Shown here in pieces: positions 52,312 through 60,350 of a stretch of 64,000 bases of DNA (within the stretch, counting starts at the first letter, position 1; every line of letters begins with the position of its first letter). The stretch is taken from the NCBI GenBank assembly GCA_963835165.1, contig CAWIGD010000048.1:62001-126000 (forward strand), written 5' to 3'. A program made the translations under genes and the position numbers. Under the pieces are notes generated by a model. That model made no database searches. It was not told the origin of the DNA and was given only the letters and a program-made list of their open reading frames with translations. The stretch is from VAZQ01 sp963835165. Its GTDB lineage: Bacteria; Pseudomonadota; Alphaproteobacteria; Rhizobiales; Xanthobacteraceae.

Positions 52312-52815
52312 TCACGCCGGCATTGTCGTGAAGCCGATCCGCCGGCCGAAAAATACGATTGCGATCCAGAATACGAGCGAAAGCGTCGCGGCGATCCTCC
52401 CCGCGAGCGGGGCGGCAGCATCGCGGTCCCATTTGGCGGCGTCGCGGCTGGTGATCAACTGAAAAACCAGCATGTTGACGCCGGCCACAAACATCAAAGC
52501 GAACTTGATCCGAAATGCGAGGTTGTCGAGATAGGTCTGCGGCTGGCTGATGAACATCAAGGTGCCGCTGATCGCTGCAAGTCCGAAAGCGCCCCACGTC
52601 CACGGCAGCACCTGTCTGGCCAATTCCGAATAGACACGATTGGTCGATGCCAGCCCAAGCAGGCGCAGGTCCACGATCGAGATCGTTCCAATCACAAGCG
52701 CGAGCGCAATGACGTGGACCGACTCCACGGCGGGGAACGCCCATTCCGATTCGCGGATGAATTCCGCCAGCCGCGTCGCTTCCAGCCAGCTCAAGAGCTC
52801 AGTGACAGACTGCAC
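52312..52815 (-). CDS. Small polytopic membrane protein (DUF6644-like), paralogue 1
   Basis: This 167-aa protein has four hydrophobic helices. ESVHVIALALVIGTISIVDLRLLGL forms the first; the others lie around residues 73-93, 104-122 and 142-160. A histidine (H34) at the start of helix 1 is shared with the neighbouring paralogue (QTIHIIAIAM) and could ligate haem, which would fit the surrounding cytochromes; that is inference. Translation probably starts at GTG (52815) after GGAGCTGAAC. It lies 39 bp upstream-adjacent to its sister gene. Confidence 0.72.
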   Translation of the reverse strand: MQSVTELLSWLEATRLAEFIRESEWAFPAVESVHVIALALVIGTISIVDLRLLGLASTNRVYSELARQVLPWTWGAFGLAAISGTLMFISQPQTYLDNLAFRIKFALMFVAGVNMLVFQLITSRDAAKWDRDAAAPLAGRIAATLSLVFWIAIVFFGRRIGFTTMPA

Positions 52816-52854
52816 GTTCAGCTCCGAATTCGGTGCCTTATTGCAACTGACCGA

Positions 52855-53343
52855 TCAGGTGTTGTGCACATAGGCGATCCACCGGCCGGCGACCGCGATC
52901 GCACACCACAGGAAGAAGACGATGACAGCGACCCCGCCCGTCAGCTTTCGTCCGAGCGAATGTCCCTCCCAGAAGGCGAGGTTCCTTCGCAGCGATGTTT
53001 GAAAGGCGAGCGCCACTGCGAGGGTGACCGCGAGCATGAGCATCTTGATCTGGAACGCAGGGTTGGGCAACGCGCGCTTGGGCTCGCCGACGATCAACCC
53101 CAGGCCGGTCGCGGCGAGCAACACGAGGCCTGTCCAAAGCCACGGCGCGTAGCGGGCGGACGTTTGCGTCATGCTGAGCGACTTGCCAACTCCCAGGATG
53201 CGCAGCTCGATCATGAGGACTGACGACAGCACCATCGCGATTGCGATGATGTGAATCGTCTGCAGCAGGGGTATGAGCCAGAGCGCCTTCTGGATCTCTT
53301 GGCTGACCGAGGTGTGCTCGAGCCACTGCGCGAGTGCCGGCAT
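52855..53343 (-). CDS. Small polytopic membrane protein (DUF6644-like), paralogue 2
   Basis: This 162-aa protein has about four membrane helices and the same pattern as its neighbour: LLQTIHIIAIAMVLSSVLMIELRILG, a WTGLVLLAATGLGL helix, FQIKMLMLAVTLAVALAFQ, and a final VIVFFLWCAIAVAGRW helix. Shared histidines suggest possible haem or quinone contact, unproven. It is transcribed from the direction of the haem-propeller gene at 53445 (101-bp gap), and is likely part of one operon with the cytochrome c'-like gene. Confidence 0.72.
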   Translation of the reverse strand: MPALAQWLEHTSVSQEIQKALWLIPLLQTIHIIAIAMVLSSVLMIELRILGVGKSLSMTQTSARYAPWLWTGLVLLAATGLGLIVGEPKRALPNPAFQIKMLMLAVTLAVALAFQTSLRRNLAFWEGHSLGRKLTGGVAVIVFFLWCAIAVAGRWIAYVHNT

Positions 53344-53444
53344 CTCGATTCCCCGAGCGGGTCTGCGGTGACCCGCAAGAGCGCGCCTGGCGCCGCAGCT
53401 GCGGCGCCGGGCCGATGTCTATCGGGCCTTCCCGCGGCCGGCCG

Positions 53445-55610
53445 TCACCGCGCCAGCGGATCGGGCCGCAACTGGAAGCGCACGACCTTGGGCAGCGTGC
53501 CCTTGCCGCCCTCGACGTGGAACGGCGTGCGGTTGCCGAACGTCGACCACAGCCCGCGGCCCTTCCAGCCGCCGTTCGGGTCGTCGATGCGGCCGTCCAT
53601 CCACTTGGCGTAGTAGCCCATCGGATAGGGGACGCGCAGATTGACCCATTGCCCGTTGACCAGCGCGAGCAGCGACTCGTTGGCGTTGCCGGTCGCCATC
53701 GGCACGTTCTCGCCCAGCCCGAAGGTGTTGAACTGGTCGACCCAGGTGTAATAGCTCGCCTCGGCTGAGCCGGGCTCGTTCACGTTCTGCAATTGCGGAC
53801 CGGGGAATGGATAGAGCGTCCATCCCTCGGGGCAATGCTTGCCGGTGGCGGCCGGGCCGTTGAGCGGTCCCGTGCACTTGCGCCGATCGAAGCTCGCCAT
53901 ATGCCCGCTCGACAGCGGCACCCAGGCAACGCCGTTGCGGTCGATGTCCATGCCGCGCGGCCCGTAGCCCGGCAGCGGTGGCTCGTAGACTTCGGCCAAT
54001 GTCGTCGCCGGCGGGTTTGCGCCCGGATTCACGCGGATGACGTAGCCGGGAAAGGTCAGCACCGATCCCCACACCGTATTGTCGACCGGATTGATGCCGA
54101 TGCCGTAGAGCGCGCCGGTGATGCGCTTGTCCTTGGCCGGATCGACCGGCTGGTTCGGCTCGACATAGTCTTCGTCGCGTTTGCCGTTGCCGTTGGTGTC
54201 GAGAACGATGGCCGACCAGCCCTGCGACTTGGCTTCGTCGCCGGTCTCCTCGAACATTTTGCGGTTGAGCCACCCGATGACACCGCTCTGCGGACCGCCG
54301 GCGCTGGTCCACAGCGTGTTGTCGGCATCCTCCGCGAATACCAGATGGTGCGTGGGGAAGCAGGTGCGGATCAGCGTGATCTTGCCGGTCTTGGGATCGT
54401 ACATCGAGAGGTGGCGGGTGGACTGCTCGATCGGCGTGAGCTTCGCCGAAGGATGATCGGAGCCCTTGCGACAGAAGTCCGGATTGGCAAATTGCCCGAC
54501 GCGCGACGTGAACCAGACTTGGCCTTTCTCATCCATCATCGGATTGTGCATGCTGGCCTGGCTGTCCCAGATCACCTCCTCGCCCCAATAGGGCGAGGGC
54601 GCCATGCCGTTGTTCTTGGATGTCGGCGTCTTGGGATCGCGCACCGGCATTTTGACCGCGGTCGCCGCGTGCGCCTTGGGGTCGAGCACGGGGAAAAAGT
54701 CGGTGCTGTCCTCGGTCGACCCGTAGATCTTTCCGTAGGCGTTGACCGTGGGCTTGCGCTTGTCGGTCGAGATCTCGTCGTGCAGATACGCCTTGGGATC
54801 GGACCAGTCCCACACCGAAATGACGATGTTGCGCTCGGCCCCTTGCGGGCGCGTCGGTTTCGCGGCCGGCAATTCGCCGGCGGCGATGCGGTCGGTCCAG
54901 TCCGCGAACAGCTTGAGCGCGCGCGGGACGTCGAGGCGGCCCATGGCGTTGGCCATCTGCACCTGCGCCTGCCCGGACATGATGCGCCGCGCCCAGGCCT
55001 CCTCCGGTTTCATGTCGGCGAATTCCTTCGGGATCGTGCGCGTCGCCTTGTTGCCGAGCTGATGGCAGGTGTAGCAGCCGTTGGTCTTGACCACGTCGAG
55101 CCACTGCGCCTGGCTCCTGATGTTGGTCGGCATGCCGTTGCCTTGCGGCCCGGTGCCGGGGAACTCGCTTTTGTCCGGCACCTTCAGCATCGAATACCAG
55201 TAGATCGCCGGATAATATTCCGCCGCCGCGGCGGCGCTCGGCGCCGGCACCGCGGTGAGGTTGAGGATCTTGCCGGGCGCGGTCGCAACCTTGGGCGAGT
55301 CGACAAGACCGTAGCCGCGTACCCAGACACTGTAGTTGGCCTTGGGCAATTCCGGCAGCACGTAGCGGCCCTGGTCGTCGGTCACCACGATCTTGGCAAA
55401 CTTGGTCGGAAGATCGGTGGTCTCGGCAATCACCCAGACGCCGGCCTCCGGCCCGCTCGGGCCGCTGACCACGCCGCCAAGATCGCTGTCCCCGATGCTG
55501 ACACCGGCCGGTGCGCCCTGCTGCGCGCGCAACTGCATCGACGGGGCGCCCAACAGCACTGCGCCCCCGATCGCGGCCACGGACAAATAAAGACTGGCTT
55601 TGAGTCTCAT
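53445..55610 (-). CDS. Exported haem-containing protein with Ig-like and propeller domains (copy 1, intact)
   Basis: This 721-aa protein has a signal peptide at residues 1-29 (LRAQ). A carboxypeptidase-regulatory-like Ig fold spans about residues 40-115 (GVWVIAETTDLPTKFAKIVV, DDQGRYVLPELPKANYSVWV). A c-type haem site follows, C179-Y-T-C182-H183. The large C-terminal part (about residues 245-721) has repeated W/G-rich strands such as VWFTSRVGQFA, LWTSAGGPQSG and MDIDRNGVAWVPLSSGH, consistent with a streptogramin-lyase-like beta propeller. Probably a periplasmic electron-accepting enzyme; substrate unknown. I start at the ATG complement of 55608-55610 (MRLKASLYLS), preceded by GAGGAGCG as in copy 2. 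Confidence 0.82.
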   Translation of the reverse strand: MRLKASLYLSVAAIGGAVLLGAPSMQLRAQQGAPAGVSIGDSDLGGVVSGPSGPEAGVWVIAETTDLPTKFAKIVVTDDQGRYVLPELPKANYSVWVRGYGLVDSPKVATAPGKILNLTAVPAPSAAAAAEYYPAIYWYSMLKVPDKSEFPGTGPQGNGMPTNIRSQAQWLDVVKTNGCYTCHQLGNKATRTIPKEFADMKPEEAWARRIMSGQAQVQMANAMGRLDVPRALKLFADWTDRIAAGELPAAKPTRPQGAERNIVISVWDWSDPKAYLHDEISTDKRKPTVNAYGKIYGSTEDSTDFFPVLDPKAHAATAVKMPVRDPKTPTSKNNGMAPSPYWGEEVIWDSQASMHNPMMDEKGQVWFTSRVGQFANPDFCRKGSDHPSAKLTPIEQSTRHLSMYDPKTGKITLIRTCFPTHHLVFAEDADNTLWTSAGGPQSGVIGWLNRKMFEETGDEAKSQGWSAIVLDTNGNGKRDEDYVEPNQPVDPAKDKRITGALYGIGINPVDNTVWGSVLTFPGYVIRVNPGANPPATTLAEVYEPPLPGYGPRGMDIDRNGVAWVPLSSGHMASFDRRKCTGPLNGPAATGKHCPEGWTLYPFPGPQLQNVNEPGSAEASYYTWVDQFNTFGLGENVPMATGNANESLLALVNGQWVNLRVPYPMGYYAKWMDGRIDDPNGGWKGRGLWSTFGNRTPFHVEGGKGTLPKVVRFQLRPDPLAR

Positions 55611-55953
55611 GGTGCGCTCCTCGCGTCGTTCAAGCCTTGGTGTCACAGCGCCCATGGGCGATCTGCGATCCGGCTCACGAGCTGACGAGTCGAACGCCGC
55701 CGAGCGCTTCGCCACATATCCATGCACAGTCCATCGCCGCCCGCAACGGCATCCGCGCGGCCGGCGCCCCCGCTTTGTGCGGGAACAGATATCGGATTTT
55801 GCTGGGCGACGTAGCTCATCGATCACACGCGGATGTGAACATCGCAGTGCGCAGGCGTGCCACGGAACACGGAACGGGACGGGCCGTGCGCGGTTGGCCA
55901 ACAGCGTCACACCGCTACGGTGTGGTCAGCCAACGGAATATGGAGAACGCGTA
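55611..55953. other. Divergent intergenic region between haem-propeller copy 1 and the BA14K gene
   Basis: About 340 bp that must hold promoters for both divergent genes. A short open frame on the plus strand has no family features. The GAGGAGCG ribosome-binding site of the minus-strand gene lies at its left edge. Nothing else is recognised. Confidence 0.35.
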
Positions 55954-56454
55954 ATGAATATCCCTTGCAAACTTCTCGCCGCTGCCGTGGTGGCCGCGGG
56001 CGCGGCGTCGTTTGCCGCTCCGGCCGGCGCGGCGCCGATCGCGGCGCCGTCATCGTTGCACAACGCTGCCGCACCCGCGCTCGAAAACGTGCAGTGGCGG
56101 CGTGGCTGGCGCCGCGGCGGTTGGGCACCGGCGGCGGTTGCCGGCGCAATCGTCGGCGGCGCGATCGCTGCGGCGCAGCCGTGGAACTACGGCTACTACG
56201 ACAATTACGCCTATGCTCCGGGTTACGACTATGCCCCTGGCTACGCCTACGGGCCCGCAGGCTATAACGATTACGCTTATGCGCCCGGTCCCGCCTACGC
56301 GCCTGGTCCCGGATATGCGCCTGGTCCCGGCTATGCGACCGGCTACAGCAGCGGCGGCGACGACTCGGCCTACTGCTCGCAGCGCTTCCGCTCCTACGAT
56401 CCGTCGTCGGGCACCTATATGGGCTTCGACGGCCGGCGCCACTCCTGTCCGTGA
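55954..56454 (+). CDS. BA14K family protein
   Basis: This 166-aa exported protein has a signal peptide at residues 1-27 (PAGAAP), then a basic RRGWRRGGW patch, one hydrophobic AAVAGAIVGGAIAAA stretch, a Tyr/Pro/Gly-rich low-complexity run (repeated YAPG units) and the C-terminal BA14K signature YCSQRFRSYDPSSGTYMG...RRHSC. BA14K proteins are Rhizobiales cell-surface or periplasmic proteins, described as lectin-like or immunoreactive in Brucella. It is the only plus-strand gene in the haem cluster, followed by a clear terminator. Confidence 0.88.
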   Translation: MNIPCKLLAAAVVAAGAASFAAPAGAAPIAAPSSLHNAAAPALENVQWRRGWRRGGWAPAAVAGAIVGGAIAAAQPWNYGYYDNYAYAPGYDYAPGYAYGPAGYNDYAYAPGPAYAPGPGYAPGPGYATGYSSGGDDSAYCSQRFRSYDPSSGTYMGFDGRRHSCP

Positions 56455-56506
56455 CGCGAATCTGCTGGCGCGTCACTGCGGCCGTGAATTGACGGCCGTT
56501 CGTCTG

Positions 56507-56539
56507 CGAAGGACCGCGGTTGCGGTCCTTCGTTTATTT
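56507..56539 (+). terminator. Rho-independent terminator of the BA14K gene
   Basis: A perfect 11-bp stem CGAAGGACCGC (56507-56517) pairs with 56522-56532 around GGTT, followed by TTTATTT (56533-56539). It lies 52 bp after the BA14K stop. Confidence 0.9.
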
Positions 56540-56562
56540 GCTGCCAGCGACACCTAGAAATG

Positions 56563-56589
56563 CGAAGGACCGCGCGGTGCGGTCCTTCG
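56563..56589 (-). terminator. Second copy of the same hairpin, at the end of haem-propeller copy 2
   Basis: The identical 11-bp stem CGAAGGACCGC (56563-56573 with 56579-56589) has a 5-nt loop, GCGGT. It stands 24 bp beyond the stop of the minus-strand gene ending at 56613, so it may terminate that transcript. The T-rich tail on the minus side is weak. Confidence 0.65.
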
Positions 56590-56612
56590 GTCGTTCCTTA
56601 TGATGTGGTCGC

Positions 56613-58745
56613 TTACTTCGCCAGCGGGTCGGGGCGAACCTGGAAGTGCACCGCCATCGGCTTTCTGCCCTTGCCGCCTTCGATCAGCCACGGCGTGCGG
56701 TCGCCGCTCGATGACCACAGCCCGCGGCCCTTCCAGCCGCCGTTGGGATCGTCGATGCGGCCATCGAGTCCCTTGGCGTAGAAGCCGAGCGGGTAGGGCA
56801 CGCGCAGCAGCACCATCTTGCCGTCCTTGAGCGCGGCAAAGCCGTCCTGCAGGTTGGCGGTCGAGATCGGCACATCCTTGCCGAGCCCCAACGTGTCGTG
56901 CTGGTCGACCCAGCTGTAGTAGCTCGCTTCGGCGCTGTTCTCGCCGATGCCCTGGAAGCCGGGTCCCGGATACTGATAGAACGCCCAGCCTTCCGGACAA
57001 TGGTCGCCGGTCGCCTTCGGGCCGTTGAGCGGGGCCTTGCACTTGCTGCGGTCGAAGCTGCCGATGTGGCCGCTCGCGAGCGACACCCACACGACGCCCT
57101 TGCTGTCGATGTCGCCGCCGCGCGGGCCGAAGCCCGGCATCGGGACGTTGAACACCTCGGACAGCTGCGTGTCGGGATCGTAACGCATCACGCCGCCGCG
57201 TCCCGCAAACACCCCGACGGTATACCAGATCGAGCCATCGGCCGGATTCGGCATGACCGCATAGGTGCCGGAGCCGCCGGTGACGCGCATATCCTTGGCG
57301 GCATCCATCGGCTGATTGGGCTCGGTGTACTCGTCGCGCTTGCCGTTGCCGTTGATGTCGAGGATGAACGGCGACCAGCCCTGCGCCTTGGCGGCGTCGC
57401 CGGTCTCGTCGAAGATCTTCATGTCGACCCACCCGGCCAACGGACCGGCGCCGCTGGTCCAGACCCGGTCCTTGGCATCGAACTGCAGGTGATGCGATCC
57501 GAAACAGGTGTCGACGAAGGTGTACTTCATCGTCTGCGGATCGAGGATCGCGAGCTGCCGCACGTTCGTGTCGATCGGGACGACCTTGGCGGAGGGATGG
57601 TCGGAGCCCTTCTTGCAGAAGTCCGGATTGTCCGGTCCGCGGATCGCCGCGGCGAGCCAGACCCGTCCTTTGCCGTCGAACATCGAGTTGTGGTTGTTGA
57701 CCCGGGTGTCCCAGATCTTCTCCTCGCCCCAGTAGGCCGACGGAGCGACCGGCTTTTCGACCGCCGCATGACCCGGCCCGAGCGATTCCGGCATCTCCGG
57801 ATCACGCACCGGCGCCTTGAAGTTGGTGACCGTGTGGTCTTGGGATCGAGGATCGGAAGCACGTCGGTCGCGTATTCGGGCGAGCCGAAGAGCTTGCCGT
57901 TGGCGTTGACGGTCGGATTGCGCCGGTCCGATCGAGATCAGGTCGTGGAGATATTGCTTCTCGTTGCCCCAGTCCCAGGTCGTGACGACGATGTTGCGCT
58001 CGACCCCTTGCGGCCGCGGCGGCTTGCTGTGCGGCAGCTCGCCCTTGGCGACGCGGTCGGTCCAGTCGCCGAAATATTTATACGGCGCACCGCCGAGGTA
58101 GCCGGCCAGCGGATTGATCATCAGCGGCGCGGCCTGGCCCGACATGGTGCGGCGGCGCCAGGCGTCCTCGCCCGACTTGAACTCGCCGAACGCCGCCGGG
58201 ATCGTGCGGGTGGACAGCTGGCCAAGCTGATGGCAGCCGACGCAGGCCCGGTTCTTGATCACCGTGAGCCACTCGGCCTGGGTGATCTTCTCGGGAATGT
58301 CGCTTTTGCCGCCGAACTGGCTGGCCTCCGGGATCTTGAGCATCGAGTACCAGTAGATCGCCGGATAGTACTGCGCCGCCGCCGCCTCGTTCGGCGCCGC
58401 CACCGCCTTGAGATCGAGCTGCTTGCCCGGCTCGCCGTCGACCTTCGGCGAGTCGATGAGACCGTAGCCGCGCACCCACACCTTGTATTTGGCCTTGGGA
58501 AGGTCGGGCACGACGTAGCGGCCCTGGTCGTCGGTCACCACCATCTTGGCGTAGCGGGTCGGCAGATCGGTGGTCTCCGCGATCACCCACACGCCGGCTT
58601 CCGGTCCGCTCGCGCCGGTAACCGTGCCGCCGATGTCGTCATTGTCGATGGCGACGGCGGTCTGCGCCCGCAGTTCCGCCGGCGCGGCGGCGAGCACCCC
58701 GGCGATCGCCGCGACGCTCAAATACAGCCTGTTCTTGCATCTCAT
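56613..58745 (-). CDS. Exported haem-containing protein with Ig-like and propeller domains (copy 2, with compensating frameshifts)
   Basis: This protein of about 710 aa is paralogous along its whole length to the gene at 53445. It has a signal peptide (MRCKNRLYLSVAAIAG, cleavage near LRAQ), an Ig-like domain (GVWVIAETTDLPTRYAKMVV), a haem site C168-V-G-C171-H172 and a propeller-like C-terminus. Between about 57929 and 57837 the protein reads out of frame for some 31 codons (IGPAQSDRQRQRQALRLA...). An extra C near 57928-57929 shifts it and a missing base near 57836-57839 restores it. The alternative frame there gives family-like sequence (VLPILDPK). It starts at the ATG complement of 58743-58745 after GAGGAGCG. 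Confidence 0.8.
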   Translation of the reverse strand: MRCKNRLYLSVAAIAGVLAAAPAELRAQTAVAIDNDDIGGTVTGASGPEAGVWVIAETTDLPTRYAKMVVTDDQGRYVVPDLPKAKYKVWVRGYGLIDSPKVDGEPGKQLDLKAVAAPNEAAAAQYYPAIYWYSMLKIPEASQFGGKSDIPEKITQAEWLTVIKNRACVGCHQLGQLSTRTIPAAFGEFKSGEDAWRRRTMSGQAAPLMINPLAGYLGGAPYKYFGDWTDRVAKGELPHSKPPRPQGVERNIVVTTWDWGNEKQYLHDLISIGPAQSDRQRQRQALRLARIRDRRASDPRSQDHTVTNFKAPVRDPEMPESLGPGHAAVEKPVAPSAYWGEEKIWDTRVNNHNSMFDGKGRVWLAAAIRGPDNPDFCKKGSDHPSAKVVPIDTNVRQLAILDPQTMKYTFVDTCFGSHHLQFDAKDRVWTSGAGPLAGWVDMKIFDETGDAAKAQGWSPFILDINGNGKRDEYTEPNQPMDAAKDMRVTGGSGTYAVMPNPADGSIWYTVGVFAGRGGVMRYDPDTQLSEVFNVPMPGFGPRGGDIDSKGVVWVSLASGHIGSFDRSKCKAPLNGPKATGDHCPEGWAFYQYPGPGFQGIGENSAEASYYSWVDQHDTLGLGKDVPISTANLQDGFAALKDGKMVLLRVPYPLGFYAKGLDGRIDDPNGGWKGRGLWSSSGDRTPWLIEGGKGRKPMAVHFQVRPDPLAK

Positions 58746-58992
58746 TCGTGCGCTCCTCGTGCTTTTGATTGGTGGCATTATGCGTGGGCGGTTTGCGCGC
58801 GGCCCACGCCTGCGCGTTGGGCGCGATTGTGCATAGGTCGATGCCGCTCCGCAACAATGCCTGCGGTTGAAATGGCGCCGCCCGGCCGGAACCCCGCTGT
58901 GCCGGCGTCGGCCAGCCCCGTCGTCCTTTTGCGCGTTGGCGTGAACCGCGGGGCATCCTATATCAGCCCTTCGCAGCTCTCTGGAGGTTCAA

Positions 58993-59304
58993 GTGTCCCA
59001 GCCGGTCATCGTCTCCATTCCCCACCACCTCGGTCGCGAGGAGGCGGTACGCCGCATCAAATCCGGGCTCGCGGCGGCGCGCTCGAACTATTCCGCGCTG
59101 CTCAACATCCGTGAAGAGACGTGGGACGGCGACAGCCTCGTTTTCAACATGAGCGCGCTCGGCCAGAGCGCGGCGGGCCGCATCGACATCGCCGAGGATC
59201 ACGTGCGCCTCGAAGTGACGTTGCCCTGGCTGCTGGCGAAGTTCGCGGAGAAGCTCACGCCCGCGATCCGCAAGGAAGCCACGCTGATGCTGGAGAAGAA
59301 GTGA
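58993..59304 (+). CDS. Polyhydroxyalkanoic acid system family protein
   Basis: This 103-aa protein matches the small PHA-granule regulator-like family: IVSIPHHLGREEAVRRIKSGL at the N-terminus and VRLEVTLPWLLAKFAEKLTPAIRKEATLMLE at the C-terminus. It starts at a GTG (58993) with GGAGG at 58983-58987. Members are linked to poly-3-hydroxybutyrate granules, though the exact role is not known. Confidence 0.85.
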   Translation: MSQPVIVSIPHHLGREEAVRRIKSGLAAARSNYSALLNIREETWDGDSLVFNMSALGQSAAGRIDIAEDHVRLEVTLPWLLAKFAEKLTPAIRKEATLMLEKK

Positions 59305-59429
59305 GCCGGCGAACCCGGCGCGACACAGAGACGTAGCGCACGTCGGCATCGCGTGCCTGCTGCCTCGGGCAACGTGATCTGCTAAAGCGGCATCAGCGTT
59401 TCCCATCCTCGTTCGCAGCGCGCCTCATC

Positions 59430-60302
59430 GTGACCTCTCCGACCACCCCGCGCGCCGGTCTGGCGCAGATCGGCCCGGCTTTGCTCGGCGCCTCCTCGTT
59501 CGCCTGCGCGGACGTTCTGGCCAAGGTCGTGCTCAATGCCGGCGCCGATGTGCTGACGCTCTCGGCCATCCGCGGCGTGCTCGGCCTTGCGATCCTGTAT
59601 GCCTGGCTGCGGCTCAACCCGCGTCCCGACTTCCCGCTGCGCGCAAGATGGATTTCGCTCGGCCTCGGCGTCCTGTTCGCCGGCAATGTCTTCCTCCTGT
59701 TCAAGGCGTTCGAGACCGTTCCGGTCCCGATCGCGATCCTCACCTATTTCGTCTATCCGCTGCTGACCGGACTGGCGGCGGCCGCGACCGGGCTGGAGAA
59801 GATCACGTGGCGGGGCGCGCTCGCGGCGGTCGCCGCGTTTCTCGGCCTCATGCTGATGATCGGCGCGCATCCGACCTCGCTCGCGCTGGTCGGCATCCTC
59901 GGCGCGCTGGCGGCCGCCTGCTGCCGGGTGGTGATGCTGCTGGTGACGCGCGCGACCCTGCAGGGGACCGACGCGCTTCAGATCACCTGGTACTCGATGA
60001 TCTCCTCGAGCGCGTTGTTCGTGGCGGCGGCGCTCGCGGCCTGGCACTGGCAGCCGCCCGCGACGGCATTGGGCTGGGTCGGCCTCATCGTGCTGAGCGT
60101 GGCGGTCATGACCGGAATTCTCGGCGTGTTCAGTTCGACCGGGCGCATCGGTCCGTTTCGCACGGCGCTGTTCATGAATCTCGAACCGCTGCTCGCCACC
60201 ATCGGCAGCGCGCTCTTCCTCGGCGAGTTCATCACGCCGCTGCAGGCGTTCGGCGGCGCGGTCATGATCGCGGCGCTGGTTGCCTTCCAGCTGCGCAGGT
60301 AG
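59430..60302 (+). CDS. EamA/DMT superfamily permease
   Basis: This 290-aa protein has ten hydrophobic helices in two five-helix EamA repeats: SFACADVLAKVVLNAGADVLT for the first, and NLEPLLATIGSALFLGEFIT in the second, the conserved P-L-L...G-E-x-x-T end motif. It probably exports or takes up a metabolite; the substrate is unknown. Likely GTG start at 59430. Confidence 0.87.
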   Translation: MTSPTTPRAGLAQIGPALLGASSFACADVLAKVVLNAGADVLTLSAIRGVLGLAILYAWLRLNPRPDFPLRARWISLGLGVLFAGNVFLLFKAFETVPVPIAILTYFVYPLLTGLAAAATGLEKITWRGALAAVAAFLGLMLMIGAHPTSLALVGILGALAAACCRVVMLLVTRATLQGTDALQITWYSMISSSALFVAAALAAWHWQPPATALGWVGLIVLSVAVMTGILGVFSSTGRIGPFRTALFMNLEPLLATIGSALFLGEFITPLQAFGGAVMIAALVAFQLRR

Positions 60303-60350
60303 AGCAGGGCAGGGGATGACCCCGCCCTGCGGAGCCGACCGTCTTTGCGC

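Noticed and set aside
53793..55685. Plus-strand open frame of about 630 codons opposite haem-propeller copy 1
   Set aside because: Antisense shadow: it lacks hydrophobic or domain patterns and ends inside the upstream region of the real gene.
56898..58992. Plus-strand open frame of over 700 codons opposite haem-propeller copy 2
   Set aside because: Low-complexity Arg/Ala/His-rich translation, no start context, and fully antisense to a gene with a signal peptide and haem motif.
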